The position numbers and the translations under genes are program-made. Shown one piece after another: positions 8,069 through 20,425 of a stretch of DNA of 62,226 nucleotides. Where the stretch lies: positions 1 through 62,226 of the forward strand of contig DATBFJ010000052.1 of NCBI GenBank assembly GCA_036558545.1, given 5' to 3'. How positions within the stretch are numbered: position 1 is the stretch's first letter; every line of letters begins with the position of its first letter. This DNA is from JALYGJ01 sp036558545. GTDB taxonomy: Bacteria; Chloroflexota; Limnocylindria; Limnocylindrales; CSP1-4. The notes under the pieces are model-generated. The model was given only the letters and a program-made list of their open reading frames with translations, searched no databases and was not told the DNA's origin.

Positions 8069-9997
8069 TTACGAGCCCTTGACGTAGAGCTGGCCGTATG
8101 GCCATGAGCCGTAAGCGGACCACCTGTAAAGGCTGCCCACGTTCGTGCCGCCCATGTCCTGGGCCAGACCGAAGAACGTCGGGATGATGAACACCTGCTG
8201 CATGGCCGCCGAGTTCAACGTCTGCCACTTGGTGGCCTGCGCCGAACGATCGACCGTGGTCTGAGCGTCCTTCACCTGAGCGTTCCAGTCGGCGGGTGCG
8301 CCGCCAACGCCGTCCTCGACGTTCGAGAGGTTCCAACCGCCTTCGTCAGTGAAGAGCGGCGGGATCACCGTCGTCGCGTTCGGCCAGTCAGCACCCCAAC
8401 CGCCCGTACCGAAGTCACCCTTCAACGAGTTGTCGAAGACGGTGCTGTAGTAGTGGGCGGGGTCGATGCCGGCGATCTTGACCTTGAACCCGGCCTTCTC
8501 AAGGGAGTCCTTGACGATAGCCGCATTCTTGTCACCCGTCGGGCTGATGGCGTAGTTCCAGGTCAGCGTCGGCGGAGTAATGCCCGCGTCTGACATCAAC
8601 TTGGCTGCGTAGGTGGGATCGCCGTTATCCGGCACTGCCTCACCAAGCATCGTGTCCCAGAACCCGGTCGGGGCATAGTCCTGACCGATGTTCGGCTTGA
8701 TCGCGCCGTCAGCAAAGTCGCCGACGAAGTCGCCACCACCGTTGAGGCGGATAGCTGAGCGATCAAGGGCAACAGCCATGGCCTGGCGGACTGCCAGATC
8801 CTTGACCGACGCCGTGTTGATCCAGTAGTAGCGGGTGTATGGGTCGAAGTCGCTGAACGCGCGGCCCGCATACGTCGTGTTGGCAGTGTGCGAGTCGCTG
8901 AAGATCGTGGTCAGGTTCTCAGGCTGAATGCCGCCGTAATCGATCGCGAAAGCGTCGTTGCCGGTGGACTGCATGAGGCGCTGATCAATGACCTTCAGGT
9001 CCAGACCGAAGTCAACTTCCCATTTGTCCGGATAGGCGCCGCGGTAATCGTCGCTTGCCCGGTTCCAGTTCGGGTTGCGGTCCAGGATCAGCGAGCCGCC
9101 CTGGTCAGGCGTATAGCTCGTGATCTGGTAAGGCCCATCGGACCAGACAGCGTCACCGACGTAGTTCTCGGCGGTGTCGACGCCTGGGTGATCGACGGGG
9201 TTCGGAACCGCAAACATTCCGAGCGTGGTGGTGAAGTTGAAGTCAGAGACCGTCTGACCAAGGTGGAAGGTGATCGTGTTCCCGTCGCAGGTAACGGCCT
9301 GATCGAAGAGATCCTGGCCTTCACCGCTGTACGGGCCCTTGTAAGCCGAAGAGCCGTCATCGGCCTTCGGAATGTCAAGGTACGCGATCGCGTACGTCGG
9401 TCCGCCGGTGATCACGTCCGAGAACGTGCGGGAAACGCCGTACTTGATGTCTTCGCACTTGACCGGTGAGCCGTCCTGCCACGTGATGCCATCACGAAGT
9501 GTGAAGCTCCACGTCTTGGCATCTGCGTCGTGCGTACCAAGATCAGTCGCCATGTCTGGGACGATCGTTACGCCCTCGGCCGGATCCGGCGAGTACTTGT
9601 AGGCAACCAGACCACGCATGATCGTGGCGCCGAAGAAGGCGAGATCCTCGCCCGTGTAAACGCGCTGCGGATCGTAGTAGTCGAAGTCCGTCGCGTTCTT
9701 CAGCATGTAGATCGTGCCGCCCGGTGTACCCGATCCGCCCGGAGCCGCTGCCGATTCACTCGGAGCCACCGTGCTGGCACTTGGCGCAGGCGTCGTCGTG
9801 CCGGTGCTCGGCGCCGGCGTCGTGGCCGAAGTTGACTCCGCCGGCTTGGCCGTCGGGGTCGCTACAGGCGCGGTCGTTCCAGCTGGCGCAGTAGGCGGTG
9901 CCGGCGTTGGGTTATTTCCGCTACAAGCGGCAATAACAAGCAACGCGGTGGCGCCATACGCCAGGGAGCGAGCCCATCGCCCCTGGGATTTCACCAT
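8069..9997 (-). CDS. Peptide/nickel-type ABC transporter substrate-binding lipoprotein
   Basis: 642-residue extracellular binding protein of SBP family 5. The N-terminus has a basic stretch, a hydrophobic segment and the lipobox LVIAAC with Cys25, followed by a Pro/Thr/Ala/Ser-rich linker of about 80 residues. The mature domain contains RDGITWQDGSPVKCEDIKYG and the ARQAMAVALDRSAI-like helix typical of the family. I chose the ATG at 9997 because GGAGGAGG sits just upstream and because it begins the signal peptide; an ATG-like start 24 codons earlier gives no sensible leader. Probably peptide import, exact ligand unknown. Confidence 0.93.
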   Translation of the reverse strand: MVKSQGRWARSLAYGATALLVIAACSGNNPTPAPPTAPAGTTAPVATPTAKPAESTSATTPAPSTGTTTPAPSASTVAPSESAAAPGGSGTPGGTIYMLKNATDFDYYDPQRVYTGEDLAFFGATIMRGLVAYKYSPDPAEGVTIVPDMATDLGTHDADAKTWSFTLRDGITWQDGSPVKCEDIKYGVSRTFSDVITGGPTYAIAYLDIPKADDGSSAYKGPYSGEGQDLFDQAVTCDGNTITFHLGQTVSDFNFTTTLGMFAVPNPVDHPGVDTAENYVGDAVWSDGPYQITSYTPDQGGSLILDRNPNWNRASDDYRGAYPDKWEVDFGLDLKVIDQRLMQSTGNDAFAIDYGGIQPENLTTIFSDSHTANTTYAGRAFSDFDPYTRYYWINTASVKDLAVRQAMAVALDRSAIRLNGGGDFVGDFADGAIKPNIGQDYAPTGFWDTMLGEAVPDNGDPTYAAKLMSDAGITPPTLTWNYAISPTGDKNAAIVKDSLEKAGFKVKIAGIDPAHYYSTVFDNSLKGDFGTGGWGADWPNATTVIPPLFTDEGGWNLSNVEDGVGGAPADWNAQVKDAQTTVDRSAQATKWQTLNSAAMQQVFIIPTFFGLAQDMGGTNVGSLYRWSAYGSWPYGQLYVKGS

Positions 9998-10152
9998 ATG
10001 TTCCTCCTCCAACAACTGGGCACAGGAAGCCCCTGGCCCAAAATGCTGCCTGATCATACACACACCCACGCTCCAAACGGGGTCGTGTCACGAAACGTTA
10101 ATCGTTGGCGAATCTCAAGTTGAGAGTCCAGCTACCCGTTGGTTAAGAGACC

Positions 10153-11148
10153 TCAGTGTCTGCGCGGATCGAGTGCGTCGCGCAGCGAGTCGCCAAGCAG
10201 GTTGAACGACACAACGATGATCACCAGGACGGTGCCCGGAATGAACAGGTATGTCGGAACGACCTTGAAGTAGGCGACTGAGTTGGCGAGCATCGCCCCG
10301 AATGTCATATCCGGCGGGATAACACCCACGCCAAGGAATGAGAGCGCAGCCTCGAGGCCGATATAAGCCGGCAGCGTCAGGGTTGCGTACACGATGATCG
10401 GTGCCCACAGGTTAGGCAGGATCTCCGTGAACAGGATCCGGCGCTTGCTCGCGCCCATCGCCACGGCCGCCTCAACGAACTCGCGTTCACGCAAGCTGAG
10501 CACCTGCCCTCTGACGATGCGGGCGAGATACGGCCAGCCAAAGACGCTGATGACGATGATCAAGTAAAGGATGCGCGAGGGGTTGCCTTCCGGGACGCCC
10601 AGGTCCTGCAGGCGCTGCGTCAGCACGTTCGACATCGCGAGGATGATCAGCAGGAACGGGAAAGCAAGGACGAGGTCCATGAACCGACCGATGATCTGGT
10701 CAGTCCAGCCGCCGGTGTACCCGGCGACGATGCCGATGACCGTGCCGAAGGTGACGGTCAGGATGGTCGCGGTGGTGGCGATCAGTAGCGAGATGCGCAT
10801 GCCCCACAGCAGCTGGGCGAAGATGTCGCGCCCGGTTCCCCACTCGACGCCGAACGGGTGCTGGAGGCTGATTCCGCCCCATGGCAGGACCGGGTTTCCT
10901 CCGGAGTTGCTGATCGCAGTCGGGTCGAACTTGTATGGATCGAAGCCGAAATAAGGCGCCACGAACGGGCCGATGATGGCCATGCCGTACATGAATACGA
11001 GCACGGCGAGGGAGACCATTGCGACGCGGTCCCGGCGCACCCGGGCCCAGACGATCTGACGGAGACTCCGTCCGGCGGTTTCTTGTTGCTGCTCGAGCTG
11101 GGGTTGCTCAGCAGCCTCATCGGCACCTGCTCGTCTGGTCGCTACCAT
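10153..11148 (-). CDS. Peptide ABC transporter permease (OppC/DppC type)
   Basis: 331-residue membrane permease, first gene of the importer operon. A Gln/Glu-rich cytoplasmic N-terminus is followed by the OppC N-terminal transmembrane segment and then about five more helices; the EAA loop reads FVEAAVAMGASKRRILFTEI. It ends with the family-typical GDSLRDALDPRRH. ATG start at 11148. The unusual gene order (OppC-type permease, binding protein, OppB-type permease, two ATPases) is otherwise a complete single-operon importer. Confidence 0.93.
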   Translation of the reverse strand: MVATRRAGADEAAEQPQLEQQQETAGRSLRQIVWARVRRDRVAMVSLAVLVFMYGMAIIGPFVAPYFGFDPYKFDPTAISNSGGNPVLPWGGISLQHPFGVEWGTGRDIFAQLLWGMRISLLIATTATILTVTFGTVIGIVAGYTGGWTDQIIGRFMDLVLAFPFLLIILAMSNVLTQRLQDLGVPEGNPSRILYLIIVISVFGWPYLARIVRGQVLSLREREFVEAAVAMGASKRRILFTEILPNLWAPIIVYATLTLPAYIGLEAALSFLGVGVIPPDMTFGAMLANSVAYFKVVPTYLFIPGTVLVIIVVSFNLLGDSLRDALDPRRH

Positions 11149-11245
11149 TCGCGGACTGTAGCACCTTGGTTGTGCGCCGCTACCCCTTTTTTGCCCTCGC
11201 GACGTGATGCGCAGGCGTCACAAATCGTGAATTTTCGCTAACCGT

Positions 11246-12799
11246 CTACTGCGGGCACACCGGTTCTACGCCGGTCATCGGCTGCCAGCGCAGATCCGGC
11301 TGGCGGGCCGCAGTTGCCTCGTCGAGCCGGCGGACAGGTGAGTCATGCGGCGCGTCATGAAGCAGCTCCGGCTCGCTTTGGGCCTCGGCCACAATTTGGA
11401 TGAGGGCGTCAGCGAAAGCGTCGAGGGTTTCGACTGATTCGGTCTCCGTCGGCTCGACGAGCATGCACTCGTCGACGGTCAAGGGGAAGTAGATCGTCGG
11501 TGGGTGGAAGCCGTAGTCGATCAGCCGCTTGGCGATGTCGAGCATGCGCACCCCGGTGCGCTTCTTTATCTGAGTCGCGCTGGCTACGAACTCGTGCTTG
11601 CTGACCTGATCGAAGGGCATCTCGAAGGTGTCGGCAAGGCGCTTGCGCAGATAGTTGGCGTTCAGGACCGCGTCTTCGCTGACCCCGACCAGGCCGGGGC
11701 CGCCGTGCGCCAATAAATAGGCATAGGCACGAACGAGGACGCCGACGCTGCCCTGGTATGAGCGGACGCGCCCGATTGAAGAGGGGCGCTCGGCGGCCCG
11801 CTCCAGCCTGAACGCCTCTCCCTCGCGAATCACCCGCGGCCAGGGCAAAAATGGCGCGAGCTTGTCACCGACCGCAACAGGCCCGGCGCCCGGCCCTCCG
11901 CCGCCATGCGGCGTCGAAAAGGTCTTGTGAGTGTTGAAGTGCATGACATCGAAACCGGCCTCACCCGGCTTGAACTTGCCCAGGATCGCGTTCATGTTCG
12001 CGCCGTCCATGTATGCCAGTGCACCGGCCGCATGAACCGCTTCGAGGACCTCCTCGATGCGCTGCTCGAACAGGCCGAGCGTCGAGGGGTTGGTCAGCAT
12101 CACGGCCGCCGTCCGCGGGCCCAGCGCGCCACGCAGCGCATCGAGGTCGATCTGGCCCTCCGCCGTCGATCGGACCGTGACCGTCTTGAAGCCTGCCATC
12201 GAGGCCGTTGCCGGGTTCGTGCCGTGCGACGAGTCCGGCACGATGACCTCTACGCGCTCCGTGTCGCCGCGGGACTGGTGGTATGCCCGGATCATCAGGA
12301 TGCCGGTCAGCTCGCCCTGCGCACCGGCGGCCGGCTGCAATGTCACCGCCTTCATGCCACTGATCTCCATCAGCCACTGCTCGAGATTCCAGAGAAGCTC
12401 GAGCGAGCCCTGGGCGACGGCATCCGGCGCGAGCGGGTGGAGCGCCGCATAGCCGGGCAATCTGGCCACCCACTCGTTGATCTTCGGGTTGTACTTCATG
12501 GTGCACGAGCCGAGCGGATAGAAGCCAGTGTCTACGGAGTAGTTGAGCTGCGACAGGTTGACGAAGTGACGGATGACCTCCGGCTCGTTGAGCTCCGGCA
12601 GGCCGACCGGTTCGGCGCGTCGCTGGCCGGCGGGGATTCGGTCGAGCGCATCCACAGGCGGGTGAGGCACCTTCGCCGTCGCTCGTCCGGGACGCGAAAG
12701 CTCGTTGAGCGTTTTCTGAAGGCCAGCACCGACTACCCGCTTGGGCCCGAGTTCAGCCTCCGCCGACTGCGACGAATGCGGCTCGAGCACGACGGTCAA
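11246..12799 (-). CDS. gcvPB: Glycine dehydrogenase (decarboxylating) subunit 2
   Basis: P-protein subunit 2 (517 residues) of the glycine cleavage system, which decarboxylates glycine and passes the aminomethyl group to the lipoyl H-protein. The PLP lysine is the Lys in FNTHKTFSTPHGGGGPG (about residue 292). Other landmarks are NPKINEW, AGAQGELTGILMIRAYH and DSSHGTNPATASMAGF. The start is a TTG at 12799 overlapping the gcvPA stop (TTGA), indicating coupling. Last gene of the Nudix-gcvT-gcvH-gcvPA-gcvPB unit. Confidence 0.96.
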   Translation of the reverse strand: MTVVLEPHSSQSAEAELGPKRVVGAGLQKTLNELSRPGRATAKVPHPPVDALDRIPAGQRRAEPVGLPELNEPEVIRHFVNLSQLNYSVDTGFYPLGSCTMKYNPKINEWVARLPGYAALHPLAPDAVAQGSLELLWNLEQWLMEISGMKAVTLQPAAGAQGELTGILMIRAYHQSRGDTERVEVIVPDSSHGTNPATASMAGFKTVTVRSTAEGQIDLDALRGALGPRTAAVMLTNPSTLGLFEQRIEEVLEAVHAAGALAYMDGANMNAILGKFKPGEAGFDVMHFNTHKTFSTPHGGGGPGAGPVAVGDKLAPFLPWPRVIREGEAFRLERAAERPSSIGRVRSYQGSVGVLVRAYAYLLAHGGPGLVGVSEDAVLNANYLRKRLADTFEMPFDQVSKHEFVASATQIKKRTGVRMLDIAKRLIDYGFHPPTIYFPLTVDECMLVEPTETESVETLDAFADALIQIVAEAQSEPELLHDAPHDSPVRRLDEATAARQPDLRWQPMTGVEPVCPQ

Positions 12800-14145
12800 G
12801 CCAGCACCTCGCGCAGCGTGGCGGTGAAACCGTTGATGTCGTCGTCGGTCGTGACTTCCGTCGCGGCGAGCAACAACGCATCCTTCAGCCCAGGGTCATC
12901 GGGATACCAGTCCGCAAGTGGCAATCCCGCCACGTAGCCGCGCTCGACGAGAGCGGCATGGACCTTGGCCGCGCCCGGGACGCGAACAGCAAATTCGTTC
13001 AGGTACGGCGCGCTGTGCGCGCGCTGCACGCCGATCGACGCGAGCGCGTCCTCGAGCTGCTTCGCGCGAGCGGCACCTCCGGCGGCCACGTCGCGCAGGC
13101 CATGTGGCCCGAGGGTCGCCACGTACACGGTCGCCGCGAGCGCACACAGGGCCTGATTGGTGCAGATGTTGCTGGCTGCCTTGTCGCGACGTATGTCCTG
13201 CTCGCGCGCGCGAAGCGTCATCACGTACGCCCGACGGCCATCGACATCCGTGGTCCGGCCCACGAGGCGGCCAGGAACCTGGCGCACCAGGTCCGACCGT
13301 GCGGCCAACAGGCCCAGGTACGGCCCGCCGTACTGCAACGGGATGCCCAGCGGCTGGCCCTCGCCGACGGCTATGTCAGCACCGTATTCACCGGGCGGGG
13401 CGAGGACGGCGAGCGAAACAGGCTCGACGACGGCAACGAACAACGCGCCGGCGGCGTGGGCCAGGCGCGCCGCTTGTGCCATCGGCTCGAGCACGCCGAA
13501 TGCGTTTGGCTGACCCAGGATGACGCCCGCAACAGGCCGCTCGGTGCTGGCCAGCTCGTGCTCCAGCGCCGCGAGGTCGGTGGTGCCATCGGCGAGCGTG
13601 GGCAACTCGTCGAGCTCGAGGCGGCCCCCTTCGAAATACGTCCTTGTCGTGTCCACGAAATGGCGGTGCACGGCGCGGCTCACGAGTACTCGATCGCGAC
13701 GCGTCTGGCGAATTGTCATCAGCGCCGCCTCGGCCGTGGCAGCCGCGCCGTCATAGTGCGACGCGGAGACAACATCGAGCCCGGTCAGCTCTGCGATGAG
13801 TGACTGGTATTCGTAAATCGTCTGGAGTGTGCCCTGGCTGATCTCCGGTTGATATGGCGTGTAAGCCGTGTAGAACTCGCCGCGGCTGAGAATCTGGTCG
13901 ACGGTCGCCGGGATGTGATGTCGATACGCGCCGGCACCCAGAAAGCTGACGAGGTCAACCCGGTTCCTGCGTGACAGCCCCTCGAGGTGGCGCGCAAGCG
14001 AGAGCTCATCGAGTCCTGACGGCAGCCCGAGACCCTTCGCTCTTACAGCCGATGGAATGTCCGAAAACAGTCCATCGACCGAATCCAGGCCGAGCGCGCC
14101 GAGCATCCGCTGTCGATCGCCAGGTGTGTGCGGTCCGTAGGTCAT
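12796..14145 (-). CDS. gcvPA: Glycine dehydrogenase (decarboxylating) subunit 1
   Basis: 449-residue subunit 1 of the two-subunit P-protein. It starts with MTYGPHTPGDRQRML, which matches the family's usual N-terminus, and contains PYQPEISQGTLQTIYEYQSL and ASNICTNQALCALAATVY. The reading frame stays open for 48 codons upstream through gcvH, but the ATG at 14145 gives the normal length and leaves a 41-nt gap after gcvH. No strong ribosome-binding site is visible, so the start is slightly uncertain. Confidence 0.94.
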   Translation of the reverse strand: MTYGPHTPGDRQRMLGALGLDSVDGLFSDIPSAVRAKGLGLPSGLDELSLARHLEGLSRRNRVDLVSFLGAGAYRHHIPATVDQILSRGEFYTAYTPYQPEISQGTLQTIYEYQSLIAELTGLDVVSASHYDGAAATAEAALMTIRQTRRDRVLVSRAVHRHFVDTTRTYFEGGRLELDELPTLADGTTDLAALEHELASTERPVAGVILGQPNAFGVLEPMAQAARLAHAAGALFVAVVEPVSLAVLAPPGEYGADIAVGEGQPLGIPLQYGGPYLGLLAARSDLVRQVPGRLVGRTTDVDGRRAYVMTLRAREQDIRRDKAASNICTNQALCALAATVYVATLGPHGLRDVAAGGAARAKQLEDALASIGVQRAHSAPYLNEFAVRVPGAAKVHAALVERGYVAGLPLADWYPDDPGLKDALLLAATEVTTDDDINGFTATLREVLA

Positions 14146-14186
14146 GGCTTTAAGTCTGCGAAGTTGGTCGTCGGTGGGCCCGATCG

Positions 14187-14582
14187 TTAGCCGGCTTCGA
14201 CGATCTTGCGGTAGGCGTCCGCGTCCATCAGGCGGTCGCCGTCGGCTTTCGCGGCGGCCGCATCGGCGAGCTTGATGCGCACCATCCACCCGTCGCCATA
14301 CGGATCGTCGTTGACCAACTCGGGCTTCTCGCCGAGGGCCTCGTTGACTGCCACCACCTCGCCCGCCGCCGGTGCGTACAGGTCAGATGCAGTCTTTACG
14401 GATTCGATCACGCCGAACGACTGTGCCGCTTCGAGCGAGGCACCGGGCGCGGGCAGCTCGACGAACACGACGTCGCCAAGCTGATCCGCGGCATAAGCCG
14501 TGATGCCGAACACTGCCTCGTCGCCCTCGACGCGTAGCCATTCGTGGTCGGGCGTATAGCGAAGGTCGTCGGGTACCTGCAC
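14187..14582 (-). CDS. gcvH: Glycine cleavage system H protein
   Basis: 131-residue lipoyl carrier of the glycine cleavage system. The lipoylated lysine is Lys63 in FGVIESVKTASDLYAP; the protein begins with the typical LRYTPDHEWLRVEGDEAVFGIT. GTG start at 14582 with AGGAG seven nt upstream. It sits 9 nt after gcvT and shuttles intermediates between GcvP and GcvT encoded in the same unit. Confidence 0.96.
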   Translation of the reverse strand: MQVPDDLRYTPDHEWLRVEGDEAVFGITAYAADQLGDVVFVELPAPGASLEAAQSFGVIESVKTASDLYAPAAGEVVAVNEALGEKPELVNDDPYGDGWMVRIKLADAAAAKADGDRLMDADAYRKIVEAG

Positions 14583-14591
14583 AGGTGGCTC

Positions 14592-15689
14592 CTAGGAAGC
14601 GCGCTTGTAAAACGGTAGTGGCACGACCTCTGCGTCGGCCCGGGCCGCGCGGATCGCAACTTCGACCATGGTACCGACCGCGGAGTCTGCAGGCGGGACG
14701 TAGGCCATCGCGATGGGCACACCGAGCGTTGGCGACGGGGCTCCGCTGGTCACGACGCCGGTCGCGTCGTCGCTGTTCGACTCAAAGACGGGATAGCCGT
14801 GGCGCGCGATGGAACGGCCGTCGAGGGTCATGCCCACGAGCATCTTCGCCGGTCCGTTCTCGGCCACCTTCGTGAGTGCGGCGCGGCCCACGAAGTCACC
14901 CGGCTTATCGAGCTTCACGACACGGCCGAGGCCTGCCTCGTATGGGTTCGTATCGAGGCCAAGCTCGTTGCCATAAAGCGGCATACCGGCCTCGAGCCGC
15001 AGAGTGTCACGGGCACCGAGGCCACACGGCATGATGCCCAGTCCCTCCCCGGCGTCCAGGGCCTGGTCCCAAACGCTCAGCGCATCGTCCCAGGCAAGGA
15101 ACAGCTCGAAGCCATCTTCGCCGGTATAGCCCGTGCGCGCGATCAGCGCGGGCAGGCCGAACGCGTGACCCTCTGCGATCGCGTAGTACTTGAGCGAGGT
15201 CAAATCGACGTCCGTGTTGGGAGTGAGCAATTCCTGGGCGCGTGGGCCCTGGATAGCGACCAGCGAAGTGCGCAGCGAGGCGTCGTCGAGAGCCGCGTCG
15301 TGGCCTGCCAGGCGTTCGCGCAGCGCCGCCACGACGACCTCTCGGTTAGATGCGTTCGGCACGACCATGAAGCGCTCCGCGGCGACGCGATAGACGATCA
15401 GGTCGTCGATGATCCCCCCGTCCGGCGCGCAGATCATGCTGTAGTGAGCGCGACCCTCGGCGAGCCGCGGCGGGTCCGTTACCAGCGCCGCGGCAAGTCC
15501 CTGGGCCGCGCCCGAGCCGCTGACCCATACCTCGCCCATGTGCGACAGGTCGAACAGGCCGACTCGCTCGCGTACCGCCTTGTGCTCCTCGAGGATGCTC
15601 GAGTACTGGACGGGCATCTCCCATCCGGCAAAGTCGATAAGCCGGCCACCGAGCGCGCGGTGACGTCCGACGAGGGCGGTCTGCTGCAA
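14592..15689 (-). CDS. gcvT: Glycine cleavage system T protein (aminomethyltransferase)
   Basis: 365-residue tetrahydrofolate-dependent aminomethyltransferase that releases ammonia and makes methylene-THF. Landmarks are DFAGWEMPVQY, VGLFDLSHMGEVWVSG, ARTGYTGEDGFELF and RLEAGMPLYGNEL. The start is a TTG at 15689, one nt away from the Nudix stop codon; no ATG/GTG gives the conserved N-terminus. The methylene-THF it produces links this operon to folate metabolism (folE is at 24.6 kb, in a separate unit). Confidence 0.94.
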   Translation of the reverse strand: MQQTALVGRHRALGGRLIDFAGWEMPVQYSSILEEHKAVRERVGLFDLSHMGEVWVSGSGAAQGLAAALVTDPPRLAEGRAHYSMICAPDGGIIDDLIVYRVAAERFMVVPNASNREVVVAALRERLAGHDAALDDASLRTSLVAIQGPRAQELLTPNTDVDLTSLKYYAIAEGHAFGLPALIARTGYTGEDGFELFLAWDDALSVWDQALDAGEGLGIMPCGLGARDTLRLEAGMPLYGNELGLDTNPYEAGLGRVVKLDKPGDFVGRAALTKVAENGPAKMLVGMTLDGRSIARHGYPVFESNSDDATGVVTSGAPSPTLGVPIAMAYVPPADSAVGTMVEVAIRAARADAEVVPLPFYKRAS

Positions 15690-15690
15690 G

Positions 15691-16164
15691 TCAGATGCCG
15701 GCGACGGAGAGTGCCTGTTCGACGAGCTGCCGCTCAGTCGGGAAAGTCAGCAGGTGCAGCGCTTCGTGCACCGGGAAGAAACGAACGTCCTCGAACTCGT
15801 GGTCGTGCCGATCGAGTGCTCCGCCGGTGACTTCCATCAGGAAGAAGTGGACGGTCTTGTGGATGCGCTCGCCGCCCATCGTGAAGAAGTAGTCGATCGC
15901 GCCGACTGGTGCCAGGATGCGCACCTCGAGTCCGGTCTCCTCCTCGACCTCGCGCAACGCCGTCTCCTCGACCGTCTCACCGCCGTCGGGCGTTCCCTTT
16001 GGCAGGGTCCACGAGACTCCGTCGCGCTGGCGTTTGCGCATGCCGAGGCATAGCTCGTGCTCATCGCCGGATTTGCGCAGGACTACTCCGCCACATGACG
16101 TGGCGCGCGAGGTTCTGCCTCGCCGACCGGCGTCGCCTTTGGCTGTGCCGGTCAGCCGCGCCAC
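15691..16164 (-). CDS. Nudix hydrolase
   Basis: Nudix-fold pyrophosphohydrolase of about 157 residues. The Nudix box GX5EX7REUXEEXGU is visible as GTPDGGETVEETALREVEEETGLEV. The substrate (a nucleoside diphosphate derivative) is not predictable, although the WTLPKGTPD segment resembles diadenosine-polyphosphate or AP4A-type members. The start is uncertain: I used the GTG at 16164, but no clear ribosome-binding site exists, and the frame is open another 120 codons upstream with an Arg/Pro/Ala-rich composition unlike a real protein. It runs directly into gcvT. Confidence 0.85.
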   Translation of the reverse strand: MARLTGTAKGDAGRRGRTSRATSCGGVVLRKSGDEHELCLGMRKRQRDGVSWTLPKGTPDGGETVEETALREVEEETGLEVRILAPVGAIDYFFTMGGERIHKTVHFFLMEVTGGALDRHDHEFEDVRFFPVHEALHLLTFPTERQLVEQALSVAGI

Positions 16165-16536
16165 GGCGCGGCGCTGCGCGATCGCGGACGGTGGGCATGT
16201 CCGTCGCCTGGTCGCGCCCAGGTCATCGAGTCGCTGCGGCGCAGGACAACCGCGCGCCGAGGACGAGGTGCCGATTCTTCGGGCCGAATATTGCCCGCCG
16301 TGCCCACGCCACGGGCCGCCGAGCGCAGCGCAGTCAACAGAGGCACGCGCGCGGACGTTACCGAATACGAGGTGATCTGTGGCGCGAGGCGGCGGCGCAG
16401 TCCGAGATGAGACTCGCGCCTGCTGGGGGCCGGGACGGCGAACCGCGTGATGGGGAAGCCGCTGCGGAGACCGGCCTGGGTGATGCGCATCTGGGCCCAA
16501 TCTTAGCGGCTCACTCGCCGCTATCAATCCCTCGCA
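16165..16536. other. Intergenic stretch with no recognisable gene
   Basis: About 370 nt between the Nudix gene and the DUF2520 gene, both on the minus strand. Open frames exist on both strands but their translations are Arg/Ala/Pro-rich with no resemblance to any family I recognise. No tRNA, riboswitch or clear terminator was seen. It presumably contains the promoter of the Nudix-gcv operon. Confidence 0.5.
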
Positions 16537-17460
16537 TCAGTTACGTTCGTCCAGGAGCAGCTGCAACGCGTCGGCCGCTGAGTCACTCAGCTCTCCCCGT
16601 CGTCGGGCGATGGCGAGCTCGCGCCGGGCAACTTCGATGTACAGCGGCAGCGCGGTCGGCGCGAGCTCGCCCAGAACGGCGAGGTGGCTCCTGACAGTGC
16701 CCACATCGCCGCGGACGAACGGCCCGCTGAGTGCCTCGTCGATGCCCAGGCGCTCAGCGTTGGCCAGTGCCTGGCGCGCGAGCGGCGCGTAGACCGAGAC
16801 AGCGGTCTTTTCGTCGAGTCCGGCAAGGACAGCGACCTGGGCAATCGCGTCCAGCAGGCCAATGAGTCCGCCGGCAGCCATCATGGCGGCAGCGTGGTAC
16901 GCCGCCTTGCCGCCCTCGGGCAGCAGCACCGGTTGCGCGCCTATCGACTCTGCCAGCTCTGCCAGCAGTGGCAGCAGCGAAGCGTCGCCCTCGAGCGCGA
17001 CCGTGGCGCCCTTCAGATCCTCGATCGCCCGATCCAGCTCGGTGAACGAGACGAGTGGATGGAAGCTGCCCATCGATGTGCCCGCCGCCATCGCCGGCGC
17101 CAGGACTGACGCGGGAAGGGCGCCTGATGTGTGAACGAGCGCTTGCCCGCTATAGAGGCTGAAGTTCGATGCCGCGGCGACCACGACGTCGTCGGGCACG
17201 GTCAGGAAGATCAGCTCTGCCTCGTCGAGGACCGCGACCGGCTCGGCAAACGCGCGCGCGCCGGCCACCATCTCCTGGAACCTGCGGCGGCGTTCTTCGT
17301 TCCTGCTCGCAACGGCGACCACGCGCCAGCCGGCGCGCGCAAACGCGACGCCCAGCGCGGTGCCGACTCGGCCCGCGCCGATGAACGCAATGCTCGGTCG
17401 GCCGTCCTCAGAGTGCTCGTGTTCGTGCGAGTGGGGATGGTCGGTGTCGTCGTGGGGCAT
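16537..17460 (-). CDS. Rossmann-like and DUF2520 domain-containing protein
   Basis: 307-residue protein with an N-terminal NAD(P)-binding Rossmann domain (IAFIGAGRVGTALGVAFARAG) and a C-terminal DUF2520 helical domain (GGKAAYHAAAMMAAGGLIGL). Related to ketopantoate/6-phosphogluconate-type dehydrogenases, reaction unknown. Oddly it begins with a His/Asp/Glu-rich tail (HDDTDHPHSHEHEHSEDG) before the Rossmann fold, which could bind metal. ATG at 17460; the frame remains open far upstream but that extension has no family similarity. Divergent from aconitase. Confidence 0.85.
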   Translation of the reverse strand: MPHDDTDHPHSHEHEHSEDGRPSIAFIGAGRVGTALGVAFARAGWRVVAVASRNEERRRRFQEMVAGARAFAEPVAVLDEAELIFLTVPDDVVVAAASNFSLYSGQALVHTSGALPASVLAPAMAAGTSMGSFHPLVSFTELDRAIEDLKGATVALEGDASLLPLLAELAESIGAQPVLLPEGGKAAYHAAAMMAAGGLIGLLDAIAQVAVLAGLDEKTAVSVYAPLARQALANAERLGIDEALSGPFVRGDVGTVRSHLAVLGELAPTALPLYIEVARRELAIARRRGELSDSAADALQLLLDERN

Positions 17461-17679
17461 GATGAATTGCGTAATCTCCGCAAGCGCTTGGCGTTGCTGC
17501 GCGCTTTGCCTGGACTCGTGGCTTCGCCATCGGTTCTGGGCTCCGCTTAAGGCATTGTCGGCCAGCAGGCGGGGCGTATACTCGGCAGGTCTGCATTTAC
17601 CGCGACCCGCGGCGGGCACTCCCGCCAGGTGCCGCCCAGCCCCGCCAAACGCTTGCGGGGACCAGGAGGCCTGGCACTC

Positions 17680-20349
<2,670 letters not shown>

Positions 20350-20425
20350 GGCGCCGCTGAGCCAGAGCTGGATCGCACGTGCGATCCAGCTCGTCAGGGC
20401 CACCCCGCTCTCCGCGGGGGCACTG

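Noticed and set aside
16165..16527. 120-codon N-terminal extension of the Nudix hydrolase
   Set aside because: The extension is Arg/Pro/Ala-rich and unrelated to the family; the Nudix domain alone has the normal length.
20357..20425. CTG start for the DUF6498-like protein
   Set aside because: Possible, and it would give a nicer N-terminus, but unlike the three CTGA cases it does not overlap a stop codon, and a GTG with a G-rich ribosome-binding site exists at 20426.
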